Of a stretch of 64,000 bases of DNA, positions 45,322 to 56,930 are shown in pieces. Origin of the DNA: Annona cherimola (taxonomy: Eukaryota; Streptophyta; Magnoliopsida; Magnoliales; Annonaceae); assembly GCA_030490835.1 (NCBI GenBank), contig CM059972.1, positions 15,105,764 through 15,169,763 on the forward strand, given 5' to 3'. Within the stretch, counting starts at the first letter, position 1. Each line of letters begins with the position of its first letter. The translations under genes were made by a program, and so were the position numbers. The notes under the pieces are model-generated. The model worked only from the letters and a program-made list of their open reading frames with translations, searched no databases and was not told the DNA's origin.

Positions 45322-45870
45322 CAAGGGTGCAAGTTAGGTTGGATATGTTCAATTCAGAGTTGTCTCCACCCTTACCATATTTCTAGAAACTCCTACCTTT
45401 CTCTATTTTAGTTTCGATTGGTTCTAAACATATCCATGCCCTATTTTCTAAGGTTAGGTTGGTTTTAGTTCGGTCCTAAATTAGTTATTTAATTTAGTAT
45501 TTATATTATATTTAAAACTATGATTTTATTACCAATCTTATTTAAAAATCTAAAATCAAGATGATAATAATATAATTTTTGAAATATGTTCATTAAATTT
45601 ATGATATAATTGATAAATTAAACAAGTTTCTATACATTTAAAGAACATATTTATGTCTTTCACTATCAAAACTATTTTGTAAAATTTATATTAAATGTAT
45701 ATTAATAATTCTGATCATACTTGGACCTTGGAACCTATCCTATTATAATTAAACTAAATATATTTTTTTTACTTAGAATCTATTCTATTCTATGAGTGTA
45801 AAAATAAAAACCCATCATAAATATTTCAGAATACTCAACTCATGGGTATCCTGCACAATGTGCACCCCTA
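45322..45870. mobile_element. Aged hAT-like element
   Basis: The left end CAAGGGTGCAAGTTAGG and right end AATGTGCACCCCTA are inverted and of the TAGGGGTGCA type. Flanks ATGAAATG and GTGAAATA match at 6 of 8 bases. The interior is AT-rich and non-coding. Confidence 0.65.
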
Positions 45871-45976
45871 GTGAAATAATGTGAGGGTACGCACTGCAGT
45901 TCTACTTATGCTGTGATGGACCATGTTTTTTTGTTGATTGCATGGAGAAGCATCGGGGCGGGGGCGGGGGCGGGGT

Positions 45977-47145
45977 TAGGGGTGTTAACAGATCGGGTTG
46001 AATAGGTTGGAGCCTAATCTTAATCCTAACACATTTAATATATCTCAACCTTAATCCGTTTATTAACTCATTTAAAAAACTTCAGCTCTAACCCATTTAC
46101 AACCCATTTAATAAACAGCTTAACGGGTTGTTAACGGATTGTGTTTATTACTGATTTTAATGCTAAAAACCTTCAATAAAATCTGTAAAATTAAATAAAT
46201 TAAATAACTCGAAGTTAACATACTTGGGGGACGACAGTTGAGTTGACAGGCGGGCAACGGGAAGCGCTGTGCGCCTGTGCAGTGTCGCTGTGCAGGAAAG
46301 AAAATGAGAGATTGAGGCTTAAGGGTTGTGCGCAGTGTGCCTGCGCAGGATTTGAGGGGGTGGCGCCAAGGATTGATTGAAAAAACAACGCTCTAAACGG
46401 CGGAGAGAGACGAAGGTGATGCCACTGGCTGCAAAGGCAAAAGGCCTTTGATCCTCGCTCCTTTGCAATTTCCTTCACTTCCAAATCTCTCCAGGCTCTA
46501 TGCTTTCCTTCCCTTAGTTTCCTCTCTAATCACTTGTGAGTTGCGAAGACACAGTAGAAGTGCAGAATGCGTGTAGTGTGCTGCTCCAAGCCTCCCGTTT
46601 CATGAGATCTAAAAATAGTTGGGTACTTGGCTACAGAACACTATGCACGGCTGAGCCTGGGCAGGATAGAAGAGCTGCGAGCGGGAAGCGACTAAAAATT
46701 AAAAGGCATTTTTTTCAGCCATGAAAAGTTGTGCGTTACTAAGATGAAAATTCAAATGGGGTTTTTTCGGCGATAAAAAATGGCACATTAATTGTATAGG
46801 AAACCAAAATCAGCGCTCGAAATGACTGTTTTTTTTTCAAATGGTACTCGGGTTGAAAAGTTTTACTACAAGCAGCTAGTTTTATATATTCCCAAATGGA
46901 CCCTAATTTACGGCCAAAAAAATTTCACATATATATAATTATATATAATATATTACATCTTATAATAAATGAGTTATACGGGTTGGACGGGTTGCGAAGC
47001 CTCAACCATAATCCGTTTATTTAATTAAATGGTTAAACAGGTTGATGGATTATAAACCATTTATTCAAAAATCATAACCCAAACTCATTTATAAATGGGT
47101 TGTATGGGCGGATTGACAGGTTGATCATTACCATTAACACCCTTA
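45977..47145. mobile_element. hAT-like element with 8-bp TSD and GC-rich insert
   Basis: It starts TAGGGGTGTTAACAGATC and ends ACCATTAACACCCTTA, with exact target duplication GGCGGGGT (45,969-45,976 and 47,146-47,153). The arms are rich in AACGGGTTG/CAACCCATTT motifs. The middle (46,210-46,740) has different composition, includes frames of 62-89 codons without known domain, and looks like captured host DNA. No transposase is seen. Confidence 0.9.
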
Positions 47146-47153
47146 GGCGGGGT

Positions 47154-47403
47154 TGCAGTTGAGCCACGGAATCTTGGCATATCTGTGTACGACAATGAGA
47201 TGCTGTCCACTTTCCTACAAGCTACAACTAAAAGCAAATGGCGCAATATAAAATTGCAAATGGCGTAGGGATACTTTCCTTGTCTTTGAATTCGGTAAGC
47301 TTGTGGCCTTCTCTTTTATGCCGTTTTCAATTCAACCTTAACACCTATTCGGTAAAGATGAACGTAGTAGATTCGCACGGCAAGTATGAATTGAAAATAT
47401 ATA
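47154..47403. other. Short low-copy stretch
   Basis: Sequence of normal complexity with no recognised protein or repeat. Confidence 0.4.
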
Positions 47404-47706
47404 AAGAGTGTATTTGAGAAGTGTTAAATTTTTTTAATAAACAAAGTGATAAAACTTTTAAGTGAAAAGATTTTTGTGTAAAATTATTGAAATAAGATAA
47501 AATGACGTGATATGATAAAGGTAATTATGATAAATAAAGAGAATAAAGTTAAAATAGATAGATTATGTTTATGTATAATTGTATAAAATGATTGAAAAGT
47601 AGAGTAGTTTGTATAAAAAATATGAAAAAAATAATTAAAAAATTAAATAGCTGTGGATAGTGAAAAGTTTTGGAGATAAATTTTGTTTGAAAAACAAACA
47701 CCTCTA
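47404..47706. mobile_element. Tourist-like MITE, family T, worn
   Basis: It begins near AGAGTGTATTTGAGAAG and ends AAAACAAACACCTCT, with the family's interior words (AATAAAGTTAAAATAG, ATTGAAAAGTAGAGTA). It is about 303 bp and non-coding. Confidence 0.65.
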
Positions 47707-49104
47707 AAATTAAATGCAATATATACATATATACCGAGGAAATTGTCGAAACTCCTTAGAAAAAGGACAGGCATAAGCCCTTCTTGAATGTCTTTGTTCA
47801 CAACTTAAATGGGATGGAACTATGACAAAGATGTGAGATGAAAAAATATTATTATATGTTATGAATGAAAAAGTTATATATCGATTGAGAAAATTTATAT
47901 AAGAAATGAACAGTTATGGTCTTGTGATGTAGCACTTAGTTCAGCATGATTTTTTAATTTCCAGATTGGGCGAAACGGGTTAAACCGGTTTTACAGTTCT
48001 ATTGGTTCCTACCTGTAAACCGGACCAGAGATAAACAAATTGGATTGACCATATGATAATTAATAATTAATAATATATTTTGCATGTATTTTGAACTAAT
48101 TTAGTGGGTAATGAATTGAGTTTGATGTCAAATTTACATTAAACTATATTTTGGCCACACTTGGATATTGAATATTAATTTTAAGATTTTTGAATAATTT
48201 TGTGATGTGTTGACTTGAAATTAAAACTATTTGTTGTGATAAAAATAAATGGGCACGAAATTTGTGAGCTGAATTTTTATTATGATAATTATATATTTTG
48301 CAGTTAAAATGTGGTCGCGCAATAAGTGGACCGCCCAAGCCAAACCGTGTGAAGCTACCGCTCAATCAATGCAAAGCAGCAGAAAATTCAGCATGAAATC
48401 TCGACCATTCATAAGCTCGGCACTTGCTAATTCAAGACCGTCCACAACAGAATTAGTGCAGCAAATAATTTCAGCGATTGCGATTCTAAAAGAATCGTGA
48501 TCTTTTCACACCGGTGTGAAACCGAGTGGATTTCACACCACGGCTCGTAGCTGTGCGATCCTGAACGTCGGGGAGAGAGATCCTGAACGTCGAGGAGGGT
48601 GCGTGGAGCGGGGTGCGTTCTGACAGCGGGAGAATTGCCCGCAGGTCCCTCTGCCAGGATCGTTCGGCTGGGTGCCAGGTCCCTCTGCCACGCACCCTCT
48701 CTCTCTCTCTCCGCTCCTCTTCCCGCTGTCTCTCTCTCGCTCTCCCCCTTCCAGATCGGACGGCCACCCGGAACGGCCCTCCATTGACAGATTCGGCCGC
48801 CCATGTTTTCTGTCCTTTGGGATTTCTTTTTTTGCCATTGAAATTGCTTTCTTCTTGGTAGTGTTGACTTCTTATCATTTTGCCCATCTCTTTCTTTTGA
48901 AAAAAAGAAAAAAAGAAGAAGAAGAAGAAAGATTTTTGTACTTGCGAGGGACAGAAACGTTAATTTCTCAGCCAGAATTTCAATATTCATAGTTTCGTGC
49001 TTAACTAATTTCCTTACCTCGTTAGTATCTATTCTTTGGGGTGTTTTATACAATAATTTATTCTAACTATTCTGTAAATTTCTTCTATTGGTATACTACA
49101 CCGG

Positions 49105-50165
49105 ATGTTTTCTGACTCGAGCTTGTTGAATCCTTTCGATGAATTGAAAAAGATGGCCATGGCATTTCCTCGCCTTTCTTGGTGGTTGTGGGCCGGAAAA
49201 GATCATGAGCCAACTGCCTCTCTGAATGCCTCAATGGATTTGGGCCTTGGTCTGAGAGAGCATGAGTCTGTGAAGTTTCCTCCGGTTAAGGGAACTAAGA
49301 CGCCCTCCGCATCAAGTAGGGTGAAGAGGAAGTGGCAGAGCCGGGAAGAACGAAGAATCGACAGAGAGTATGATCTGGTCCTGGTGCCATCTGATGGCGG
49401 ATGTTGGTCAGAATCAGAATCGGATGTTTCCGATTTGTCTATCGGGTGGTTGGAATAGGGGTGGGAATCGGGGCGGGTCGGGGCGGGTCAGGGTGTGCCT
49501 AACCCTGACCCTCCTTTTCAAAAATCTTGTTTGACCCTTATTTTATACCGGGTCGGGACAAGGTCGGTTTGACCCTTACTTTTTTCTACAAGGTTTCGGG
49601 ACAAAATTCGGGTCGGTATCAGGTCAACGGGTCGGGTAAAAAATTGCGGGTCAAGTAAGAAATTTTTAAAAATTTATAAAACTATCAAGTATAAAGACAA
49701 ATTTATATTAAATTTAACTACTATATGCTTGAATCTATTATTAATCAATCAAAGTAAATATAAATAATTAAATAAAACATGAATATTAGCATTGAACGTG
49801 GTTTTTCTTTTTAATGTAAAATATCAGAAAACGGGTCAGCAGGTAGACCCGCCCCGACCCGCCTTGACCCGCCCCGCCACCCTGTAAAAAACTCGGATTT
49901 TGCCCCGACCCGCATTTCTTTAAAAACCCGAAAATCTTGACCCGCCCCGCCTGCCGGGTACACACCCTCTGACCCGCCCCGGTATTAAAACAGGGTTGGG
50001 CGGGGCGGGTCACGGGTCGACCCGCCCCGATTCCCACCCCTAGGTTGGAACCACATGCACCGGATTTTTCCAGTGACGATGAATCGGACAGCTGCTTCGC
50101 AGTCCTGGTCCAGTGCTATGGGCGCAGCCGTAATGAGCTGGCGGAGAACTCAAGCAACCATGCTG
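49105..50165 (+). pseudogene. Captured fragment of an uncharacterised plant protein gene
   Basis: From an ATG at 49,105 the frame reads MFSDSSLLNPFDELKKM, AFPRLSWWLWAGKD and KRKWQSREERRIDREYDLV, then VPSDGGCWSESESDVSDL and SIGWLE. There a hAT (49,456-50,042, TSD GGTTGGAA) interrupts it. After the hAT the same gene continues with PHAPDFSSDDESDSCFA, VLVQCYGRSRNELAENSS and enters the MULE's right TIR. The acidic Ser/Asp clusters followed by a YGR motif resemble a conserved plant protein of unknown function that I know only as uncharacterised. Upstream (48,660-49,100) is C/T-rich, UTR-like sequence. As captured cargo with an insertion it cannot make the full protein. Confidence 0.72.
49456..50042. 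mobile_element. hAT-like MITE with 8-bp TSD inside the captured gene
   Basis: It starts TAGGGGTGGGAATCGGGGCG and ends GATTCCCACCCCTA, 587 bp, with exact target duplication GGTTGGAA (49,448-49,455 and 50,043-50,050). Both subterminal regions are packed with GGGTCGGG/CCCGACCCG motifs. No transposase is encoded. Confidence 0.93.
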
Positions 50166-50582
50166 TCAGAATGGCAATTCTCCCGCTGTCAGAACGCATC
50201 CCGCTCCACGCACCCTCCTCGACGTTCAGGATCTCTCTCCCCGCATCGTACGGCTACGAGCCGTGGTGAAAAGATCACGATTCTTGCTAAAATTCCAAAA
50301 TACAAGTAATTTTATCCAAGTGCGTAGTGAAGTCATGTTACTTGTAGTTTGAAGCTCGCTCACGTCATCCCTGATTTGCGCAACGCATTGGGTGATGGGC
50401 GGTGCTTGATTTGTCTGGAAAAATGGACGGCAATGAATTTCTGATTTCGTGATTCTTACAATGGGCCCCACTTGATTTTTATGCTCAGAATTGAAAATAT
50501 TTTCATTTTCAAAAGATTGTCTGCACAAATTTTTTCCAAAATGACGTGGGGAAATTTGGTGATCCAAAACAGAAAAAGACAT

Positions 50583-50695
50583 CTAAGGCATGGGCAACTG
50601 CATTTCCTTGCCTTAATACATGATGAGCTGGGAGCCTCGGAAAGAAAAACCTTAATTTCATCAGTGAGAACCCCCGCCGATGCTGCACATGTTTA
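50583..50695 (-). pseudogene. RNase H-like fragment in the outer element
   Basis: On the minus strand ASAGVLTDEIKVFLSEAP is followed, after a one-base frame change, by AHHVLRQGNAVAHALDV. This is the same part of the RNase H-like domain as in the PAI-intron MULE at 32,846-33,055, and the DNA is alike too (TTTCCTTGCC.TAATAC.TGATGAGC on plus). It is interrupted and incomplete. It lies in the interior of the outer inverted-repeat element. Confidence 0.65.
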
Positions 50696-51884
50696 GCACT
50701 TGGATGACTGAGATTTTTCCTATAGCTGCTCTAGACTGAATTAAACGGCTTCAAATTTGGACTGCTCAATTTTAGCAATTGCTTAAATTAATTGCTGCCC
50801 TAATTCTGTTGTGGACGGTATTGAATTAGCACTTACCGAGCTTATGAATGGTCGAGATTTCATGCTGAATTTTCTGCTGCTTTGCATTGATTGAGCGGCA
50901 GCTTCACACGGTTTGGCTTGGGCGGTCCACTTATTGCACGACCACATTTTAACTGCAAAATATATCATTATCATAATAAAAATTCAGCTCACAAGTTTCG
51001 TGCCCATTTATTTTTATCCCAATAAATAGTTTTAATTTCAAGTCAACACATCATAAAATTATTCAAAAATCTTAGAATTAATTTTCAATATCCAAGTGTG
51101 GCCAAAATATATTTTAATGCAAATTTGACATCAAACTCAATTCATTACCCACCAAATTAGATTAAAGCACATGCAAAATATTTTATTAATTATTAATTAT
51201 CACCATTGGTTCCCAATCGAATCAGCTGGTCCTGTTCGGTTTTGACAACAGTGATTCTACCGCATATTTGGTAATGTGGAAAAAATTAAAAGTTGGTGTG
51301 GAAAAAACTTTAAAAAGGTGTGAAAGTAATAGAGAAATTTGCGTCATAAATCCTCTAACTTTGCATAGTAGCATTTTAAACCCTGAATTTTGCGTATTAG
51401 CATATTAGACCCTGCGAAGTTGGTTCTTTGCATTTTAAACCCTTGCCCTTTATGGCGTTAGAAAAGCACCGTCGGCCCATGTATATTGTCAAAAATACGT
51501 TGTATATATATAAATTAAAATAAATATCATTACATATATATGAAAATTAAAAATAAATACCATTGCATATATATATATATATATGAAATTTAAAATTCAA
51601 TTCACATCTGAATGGTTGCTTGAATATTTTGTGAAATTCATTTTATAATATAATCTCACAAATATTTTATTTATGGTAATTATTAATAATTATTTAATTT
51701 GAATGCTTGAAACAATTTCATACTTTTTCTTCTTGAAAGTAAATAAACATTTTTATGGATCCAGGCTCAAAATAACTTTGAAATATTTTTATTTGTCTGA
51801 TACAATAATTTGCGTAAAATTATATATTTCACCGGTAATTTAAGACACATAAATACTGCTGCATTGCACGATTCTTAGACGCAC

Positions 51885-53095
51885 CGCCGGAGCACAAGAT
51901 ACAGTGCTCCATCATCTTCATTAACAAGGGTAGCCATGTCTGCCATCGGCATCATCCGCCGCTTCTACATCTCCATATCTCTACTACAAATGCACTTATT
52001 TGCCGAGCACCAACACATCTTTGCAACTTTGACAGATTCGGTAGCTAATAACAGCACACCGAAAATGATCGGACTCAATTCTTGCAAAATCGATGGAAGG
52101 AAAAGGCCCGTTTTCCACCAAAATCGTGGCAGCCATAGGAAGAACCAATCTCCCCTACCTCCCTAACGACAACAGCTTCTAATTAGAAGTACAACAATAA
52201 TCTTATACCCCATTTCAGAAACCCATCCCCGAAATCAAACCGATCAACAGTTTAGCAATTTACTTCCAACAGCTTGAAATTTGAGCCCAGAAATCAAGTA
52301 GCATTTCCGTTCAAAGTTTAGCAATTGCAATCCAATCTCTGGCACCGTAACTTACATGCTCTGGCCACCACAAACACCAACATAGTTAATGTAAATTCAG
52401 TCATCACCAATCAATGGCAGATCTCAAAATCCAGTTGCCTCCTTTTCAAATCCATCTAGCCGGCAGCCCATTTCAAATCCGAACCATAGCCCCTTCCTCC
52501 CAAGCCATCGTGGTGCTAAGGAAGAGTTCCTTCTATTGTTGGAGTTCGCCGAGGGTGGTAAAATTGCACGCTTTGATCAGCATTTTTGCAGATAATAGGA
52601 TGGATTTTCAGGCTTGGCAGATCCAGCATGGTTGGTGGATGTCATGGCAGCCCTGTTGAATCTGGTCGTTGTTGGAGATTAGTTGGTTTTGTGGTAAGTT
52701 TTCACCGCCAATCATGGTGGCGGCTGTAGCTGTCAAGTTCAGCAATGTCTGATGGGTTGCGGTGCTTAGGAGGAGGCAACGACGGGGTGTCGTCGTCTTC
52801 GAGGTTGGAGACATAACCAGCTAAGGGGAGTGGTTTTTGAGCAACGTGGCTACTGCAATGACTTGATTTTACAGCAGCAGTGGTGGAAACGGCAGACTTG
52901 AGGCAGGCGACGCTTATGACGAGAAAGATGGCAACAATGTCATGGATGGATTTTTTTACGATGGGCTCTTGCTGGATTTGTAGATGATTCGGTGGTCCTT
53001 GCCAGAGACGATGAGGAATTAAATGATGTTTGCCTGCCGGAGTCGGAGATGGAGATGCATGCGACGTCATCAGGATGCCATCCGGCGGGTGTATG
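51885..53095. other. GC-richer cargo of the MULE
   Basis: The segment starts near a small palindromic phrase (CGGAGCACAAGATACAGTGCTCC-like arms) that is also found at the start of the cargo of the MULE at 58,219. It encodes short Pro/Ser/His-rich frames (for example ADLKIQLPPFQIHLAG on plus). No recognised family; host capture followed by decay is my inference. Confidence 0.5.
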
Positions 53096-53156
53096 CTGTT
53101 TTAAGGGTATTTTTGACAATATACATGGGTTGATGGTGCTTTTCTAATGTAGCAAG

Positions 53157-54341
53157 TAGGGGTGTAAATCGGGTCGGGTTGACTCGGGTTAGGACAAATA
53201 CAACCCTAACCCACCTTGTAAAATCTCAACTAACCCTGCTTTCAACCCTACTTTTCACACATTAGCCTAACCCTATTTCAACCCACCTCAAATTGGTTTG
53301 GTTCGGGTTAGAAATCGGGCTAATAGATTACACATATTATCAATGTTAGTTAAGCTTTTGTTCACCCAAATTTCTAAAATAACAAAAAAACAATGATAAT
53401 TATAAAAAAATAAGTACTAAAAAGTTCTACGTAACTCAAAAGTGGAGGATAAGTTTTGTAATTGATTTATTTTTTTGCTTTTGTATTCTTTGAGCAATTG
53501 ATGTCCCCTGCAAGTCAAAAAGTGAAAGCCAAGTAAAAGTATTGTAGTAAATTATGCAAAATGAAAAAACAAATATCATAGTCTTACTTACATTCTTAGT
53601 TGGCTTCCAATCAAAACTACAAACATCTCAAATTCCCAATTGACCGGTTCGTTATTTCAAATCACCAATGCAAGCGAACATCTAAACAATCTATTTACAA
53701 TGCAATATAGGGTATGTTTGGCAAATGAAAGAAAAAGTCAATTAAAACTTTTCAATCTAAAACTTTTCACTCTCTACAATTATCATATTTTTAACTATTA
53801 TATTTTTTAATTATTTTTTCACATTTTCCTATACAACTACCCTACTTTTCAATCATTTATATACAACTATCCACACAACTAACCTATCTATTTTAACTTT
53901 ATTCTCTTTATTACTCATCATTACCCTTATTATATCACATCAGTTGATAACTTTTACTCTCCAAAATTTTCATCAAAAGTTTTATTCATTACCAAACACA
54001 CTCATAACCAAATAATCCAAACATAATTTCACAACTAATTAACCAAATATATTTTCAAACCAAATAAATTCAAACAACATTTCACAACCAAATTGTCAAA
54101 CATATTTCCAAACTCCACACAATTTTATTTAAATATCCAAACAACATGAATGAAATACACTCTCATAAACATATACAAATACATATCTTATGAAATTGGG
54201 TTGGTCAAAACGGGTCGGGTCAGGTCGACTGACCCCCTAACCCGGCTCAACCCGATTTTCAAAAACATCAACCCAACCATGGTATAAATCGGTCCGGGTT
54301 GATGCGGGCTCGGGTTGAACCCGACCCTATTTACACCCATA
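53157..54341. mobile_element. hAT-like element with 8-bp TSD, inside the MULE
   Basis: It starts TAGGGGTGTAAATCGGGTC and ends GACCCTATTTACACCCATA, with target duplication GTAGCAAG (53,149-53,156 and 54,342-54,349). Subterminal GGGTTGA/TCAACCC motifs are dense. It holds a Tourist-like MITE. No transposase is seen. Confidence 0.93.
53710..54003. mobile_element. Tourist-like MITE inside the hAT, family T
   Basis: It starts GGGTATGTTTGGCAAATG and ends with the inverse of GAGTGTGTTTGGTAATG, with ATA on both sides (53,707-53,709 and 54,004-54,006). It is the innermost level of a three-level nest. Confidence 0.85.
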
Positions 54342-54867
54342 GTAGCAAGGGGCAAGGGTTTAAAATGCAAAGAACCAAATTTCACGGAATCTAAAATGCT
54401 AATACACAAAGTTAGAGGATTTATGACATAAATTCTCCAAAAGTAATATGATAAGATAAAAGTAATGTTAGGAGTAGAGGGTGGTTATATGGAAAATGTC
54501 TAGAAATTATTGAAAACTAAGATAAATATACAGAAATATGTGTTGAAATGATTAAAAATAAGTTAGCTATATATAAAAGTTCAAGAGGAAAATTTTTTGT
54601 GTTTAACCCAACAGTAAAAATTTTTAAAAATAGCAAAGCTTGCTTACGTCCACAATGAAGATGAGAGATTTTTATACCTAGTCCTTTTTCATAACAAATA
54701 TATCTAGTGCCTCTTTAAAAATTTATATCAGGTCTTTAATGCTTACGTCTTGTCAGTCATCACTGGAATTTTTTTCAAATAGCCCTCCTTAGCAAGATTT
54801 AATTTCGCCTACCTTTCAAGCCATCATTTGATGACCAAGTGGCTGACATGTGTGTATATTGGGTAAG

Positions 54868-55110
54868 TGTGTAAATTAAGTTGGGTTGACTTGGGTAGGG
54901 GAAAACTTAATCCTAATTTACTTTATAAAATCTTAACTCGACTGTATTTTTAATCCTATTTTTACTTAATCCTATTTTAACCTTATAGAAATTAATTTAG
55001 TTTGGGTTGAAAATTAGGTTAATAGTTTGTGCAAATTACTGATAATAGTTACACTCTTGTTGACATAATTTTTCTAAAATAACAAAAATAATGATAAATC
55101 ATTATAACAA
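54868..55110. mobile_element. Truncated hAT-like element, 5' part
   Basis: TAAGTGTGTAAATTAAGTTG followed by GGGTTGACTTGGGTAGGG and TTTATAAAATCTTAACTC matches the first ~240 bp of the element at 53,157 at a diverged level. No right end was found. Confidence 0.6.
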
Positions 55111-56930
55111 ATCGATAGAAAATATAATAGACATTCCTATTTTTTGAGGAAAATAGACATACCTATTTTAAAATTAAAATAATTATATCTTGTCAAAAGG
55201 GGGCACAACAAATGCAGCAAATGGCACAACATCACACTAAAGGTGCATTAGCATAGTAGCAGCGACATGATAATGGTGGAAGAGGGAAGAGAGATAGGAG
55301 GAAGAAGAACCGGAGGAGAGAGAAAGAAGAAAACTGGAGAGGGAGGCTAGGAGACTGACATGTAATGATGGAGGAAGAAGAGAAAGTCTTGACTACTGAG
55401 AGATGAGATGATGCCAGATTGCATAGCGACAACGGCGACAGTTAGTTTGATGGCTGCGTAGAAGCAGGTAAATTAATCCTTTATTTTTTTCTTAATTATT
55501 CAAATTAGTAAGATGATTAGAAAATTGAAGATATGATTAGAAAAATAATTATATGTAAGGATATGAATATAAAGATTTCAATAAAATATTACAAATAAGG
55601 AATAAATATATAATAATGATAAATAATAGTAACGGTAATTACAAGCATAGGTTGGCAAAAAAAAATCCAAGCTGTGCATGGATGCCCAGCAGGCATGCCA
55701 TTTACTCTCCGTATTTGTTTTTAGTTTTCATTTTTTAAGTAGTTATTACATTATATCTTAAGATCATTTTACATAAAATCTCATAGGTAAAGTATATTTT
55801 AACATACTATTATATTATGAATGAATTAGATTATAAAAAATTATGTTTATAAAAATTTTAAATGATTAAAACTAAATAAAATTTCATGAATTAGTTTTGA
55901 ATATTTATATCTTAACTAATATAAACTATTTTGACATGAAATTTGATTTGAACGGCTAATTTAGTGCGTTTTAAAATATAGATGGATTAGATTATGAAAA
56001 ATATTTGTGGAAAATTTTTAAATGAACATTTTTAAATTACATGCGGTAACATACGTACATATTTAAAAAACAACAAAAAACACATTAAATAGAGCCAGCT
56101 ATAGACGGAAGAATAAAAGGAAGGGTAGCTGGAAGAATTCTATTGGACCGTTTCTTATAGGAAAATAGTGAAAGCTGGAGGTATAAAAAGTGTATATGAT
56201 ATGAGAAGGTTATTAGCCACGTACACCCAGTTAGCAGTAGGTCGAAAAAAAATGCTATCAGCCCGCACATCTAGTTGGCTAACAACCATCGTGCATGCAA
56301 TATATATATATATTAGAAAAAAATTGTAATTACAAGCTATAAATATCAGATGCAAATGGGTTACTAAAAAAAAGAAGGGAGAAGAAAAGTTGGGGCGTTG
56401 GAAGAACAGAAGACAAAAAAAATGTGCAAGTTAAAAGGGTGACGTCCAGGTGAGTTTTGAGGTACTTTTGATAAATTTGTTTACACCAAATTAATTCTTT
56501 TTGGCCCAGCTATATGTTTATATATGAGATTTATTTTCATAATTTGTTGTTAAATTTTAAAGTCCTAAAGCTCATAAACCAATTTTAACCCTTTTCCTTA
56601 ATACTTTTAAAGAAATATATTAATATGAAAGCACTTTACAACTATCAACATGACCAGTTGGTGATATTTAAAAAATTTTCCAGCCTACCAACGTATATAC
56701 CTACATGTAATTACTATTTATACTTTTATAATAATAATAATAAGATAAAATAAGAAAGAAAGGAGGGTGAACACATGTTGATCATGTATGAACATAAATT
56801 ATGCAAGACATAAATATATCACGTACATACTGAAAAACATTTCGAAAGAATGTAAATACACCTCCATACACTTAAATAAAATTCTATTTCATGCATGCTT
56901 GCATCTTATAGTTGCTAGCGGTGGTTATAG
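55111..56930. other. AT-rich intergenic DNA
   Basis: No gene is recognised. 55,200-55,450 is purine-rich (GGAGGAAGAAGA-like) and gives a Ser/Leu/Phe-rich antisense frame that is compositional. A similar purine-rich piece lies at 57,830-58,015. Confidence 0.4.

Larger units (their letters stand above)
48492..50283. mobile_element. Pack-MULE-like element with captured plant gene fragment
   Basis: The ends are exactly complementary: GAATCGTGATCTTTTCAC at left and (inverted) GAATCGTGATCTTTTCAC at right. The inverted homology runs on for about 120 bp (CACGGCTCGTAGC, GGAGGGTGCGTGGAGCGG, TGACAGCGGGAGAATTG); the left copy has a 27-bp extra piece. Flanks ATTCTAAAA and TTGCTAAAA agree at 7 of 9 positions, as an aged 9-bp duplication. 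It interrupts the outer element: AGCGATTGC before it and TGCTAAAATT after it join up as in the opposite arm. The interior carries a 5'UTR-like region and coding sequence of a host gene, split by a hAT. Confidence 0.82.
48000..51245. mobile_element. Outer element with ~480-bp terminal inverted repeats
   Basis: 48,030-48,490 and 50,745-51,235 are inverted copies of one sequence, roughly 90% alike. They share GAATTGAGTTTGATGTC, AAATGGGCACGAAA and TGGACCGCCCAAGCC. Reading the left arm plus and the right arm minus gives the same short frame (KWTAQAKPCEA, FSMKSRPFIS), which shows the inverted arrangement but need not be a gene. The original interior is 50,290-50,745, holding an RNase H fragment; the rest of the span is a second element inserted in the left arm's inner edge. 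The exact ends and TSD could not be fixed. Long TIRs suggest a MULE or foldback element. Confidence 0.75.
51332..54439. mobile_element. MULE with exact 9-bp TSD, nested by a hAT and a MITE
   Basis: The left end GAGAAATTTGCGTCATAAA and inverted right end GGAGAATTTATGTCATAAA are flanked by AAAGTAATA on both sides (51,323-51,331 and 54,440-54,448), the 9-bp signature of Mutator-like elements. Each TIR is about 125 bp with four successive ~30-bp units sharing GCAT.TTAAACCCT and ACTTTG words. The interior 51,880-53,090 is GC-richer with frames up to 122 codons of no known family and is probably captured DNA. A 1,185-bp hAT interrupts it at 53,157. Confidence 0.9.

Noticed and set aside
48613..49053. 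Overlapping frames of 82-208 codons on both strands near the Pack-MULE left TIR
   Set aside because: They are driven by C/T-rich and G/A-rich UTR-like sequence and cross the TIR; only the frame from 49,105 resembles a protein.
48282..50974. A gene duplicated in inverted orientation (KWTAQAKPCEA frames)
   Set aside because: The similarity continues far beyond the frame into AT-rich DNA on both arms; it is the long inverted repeat of an element.
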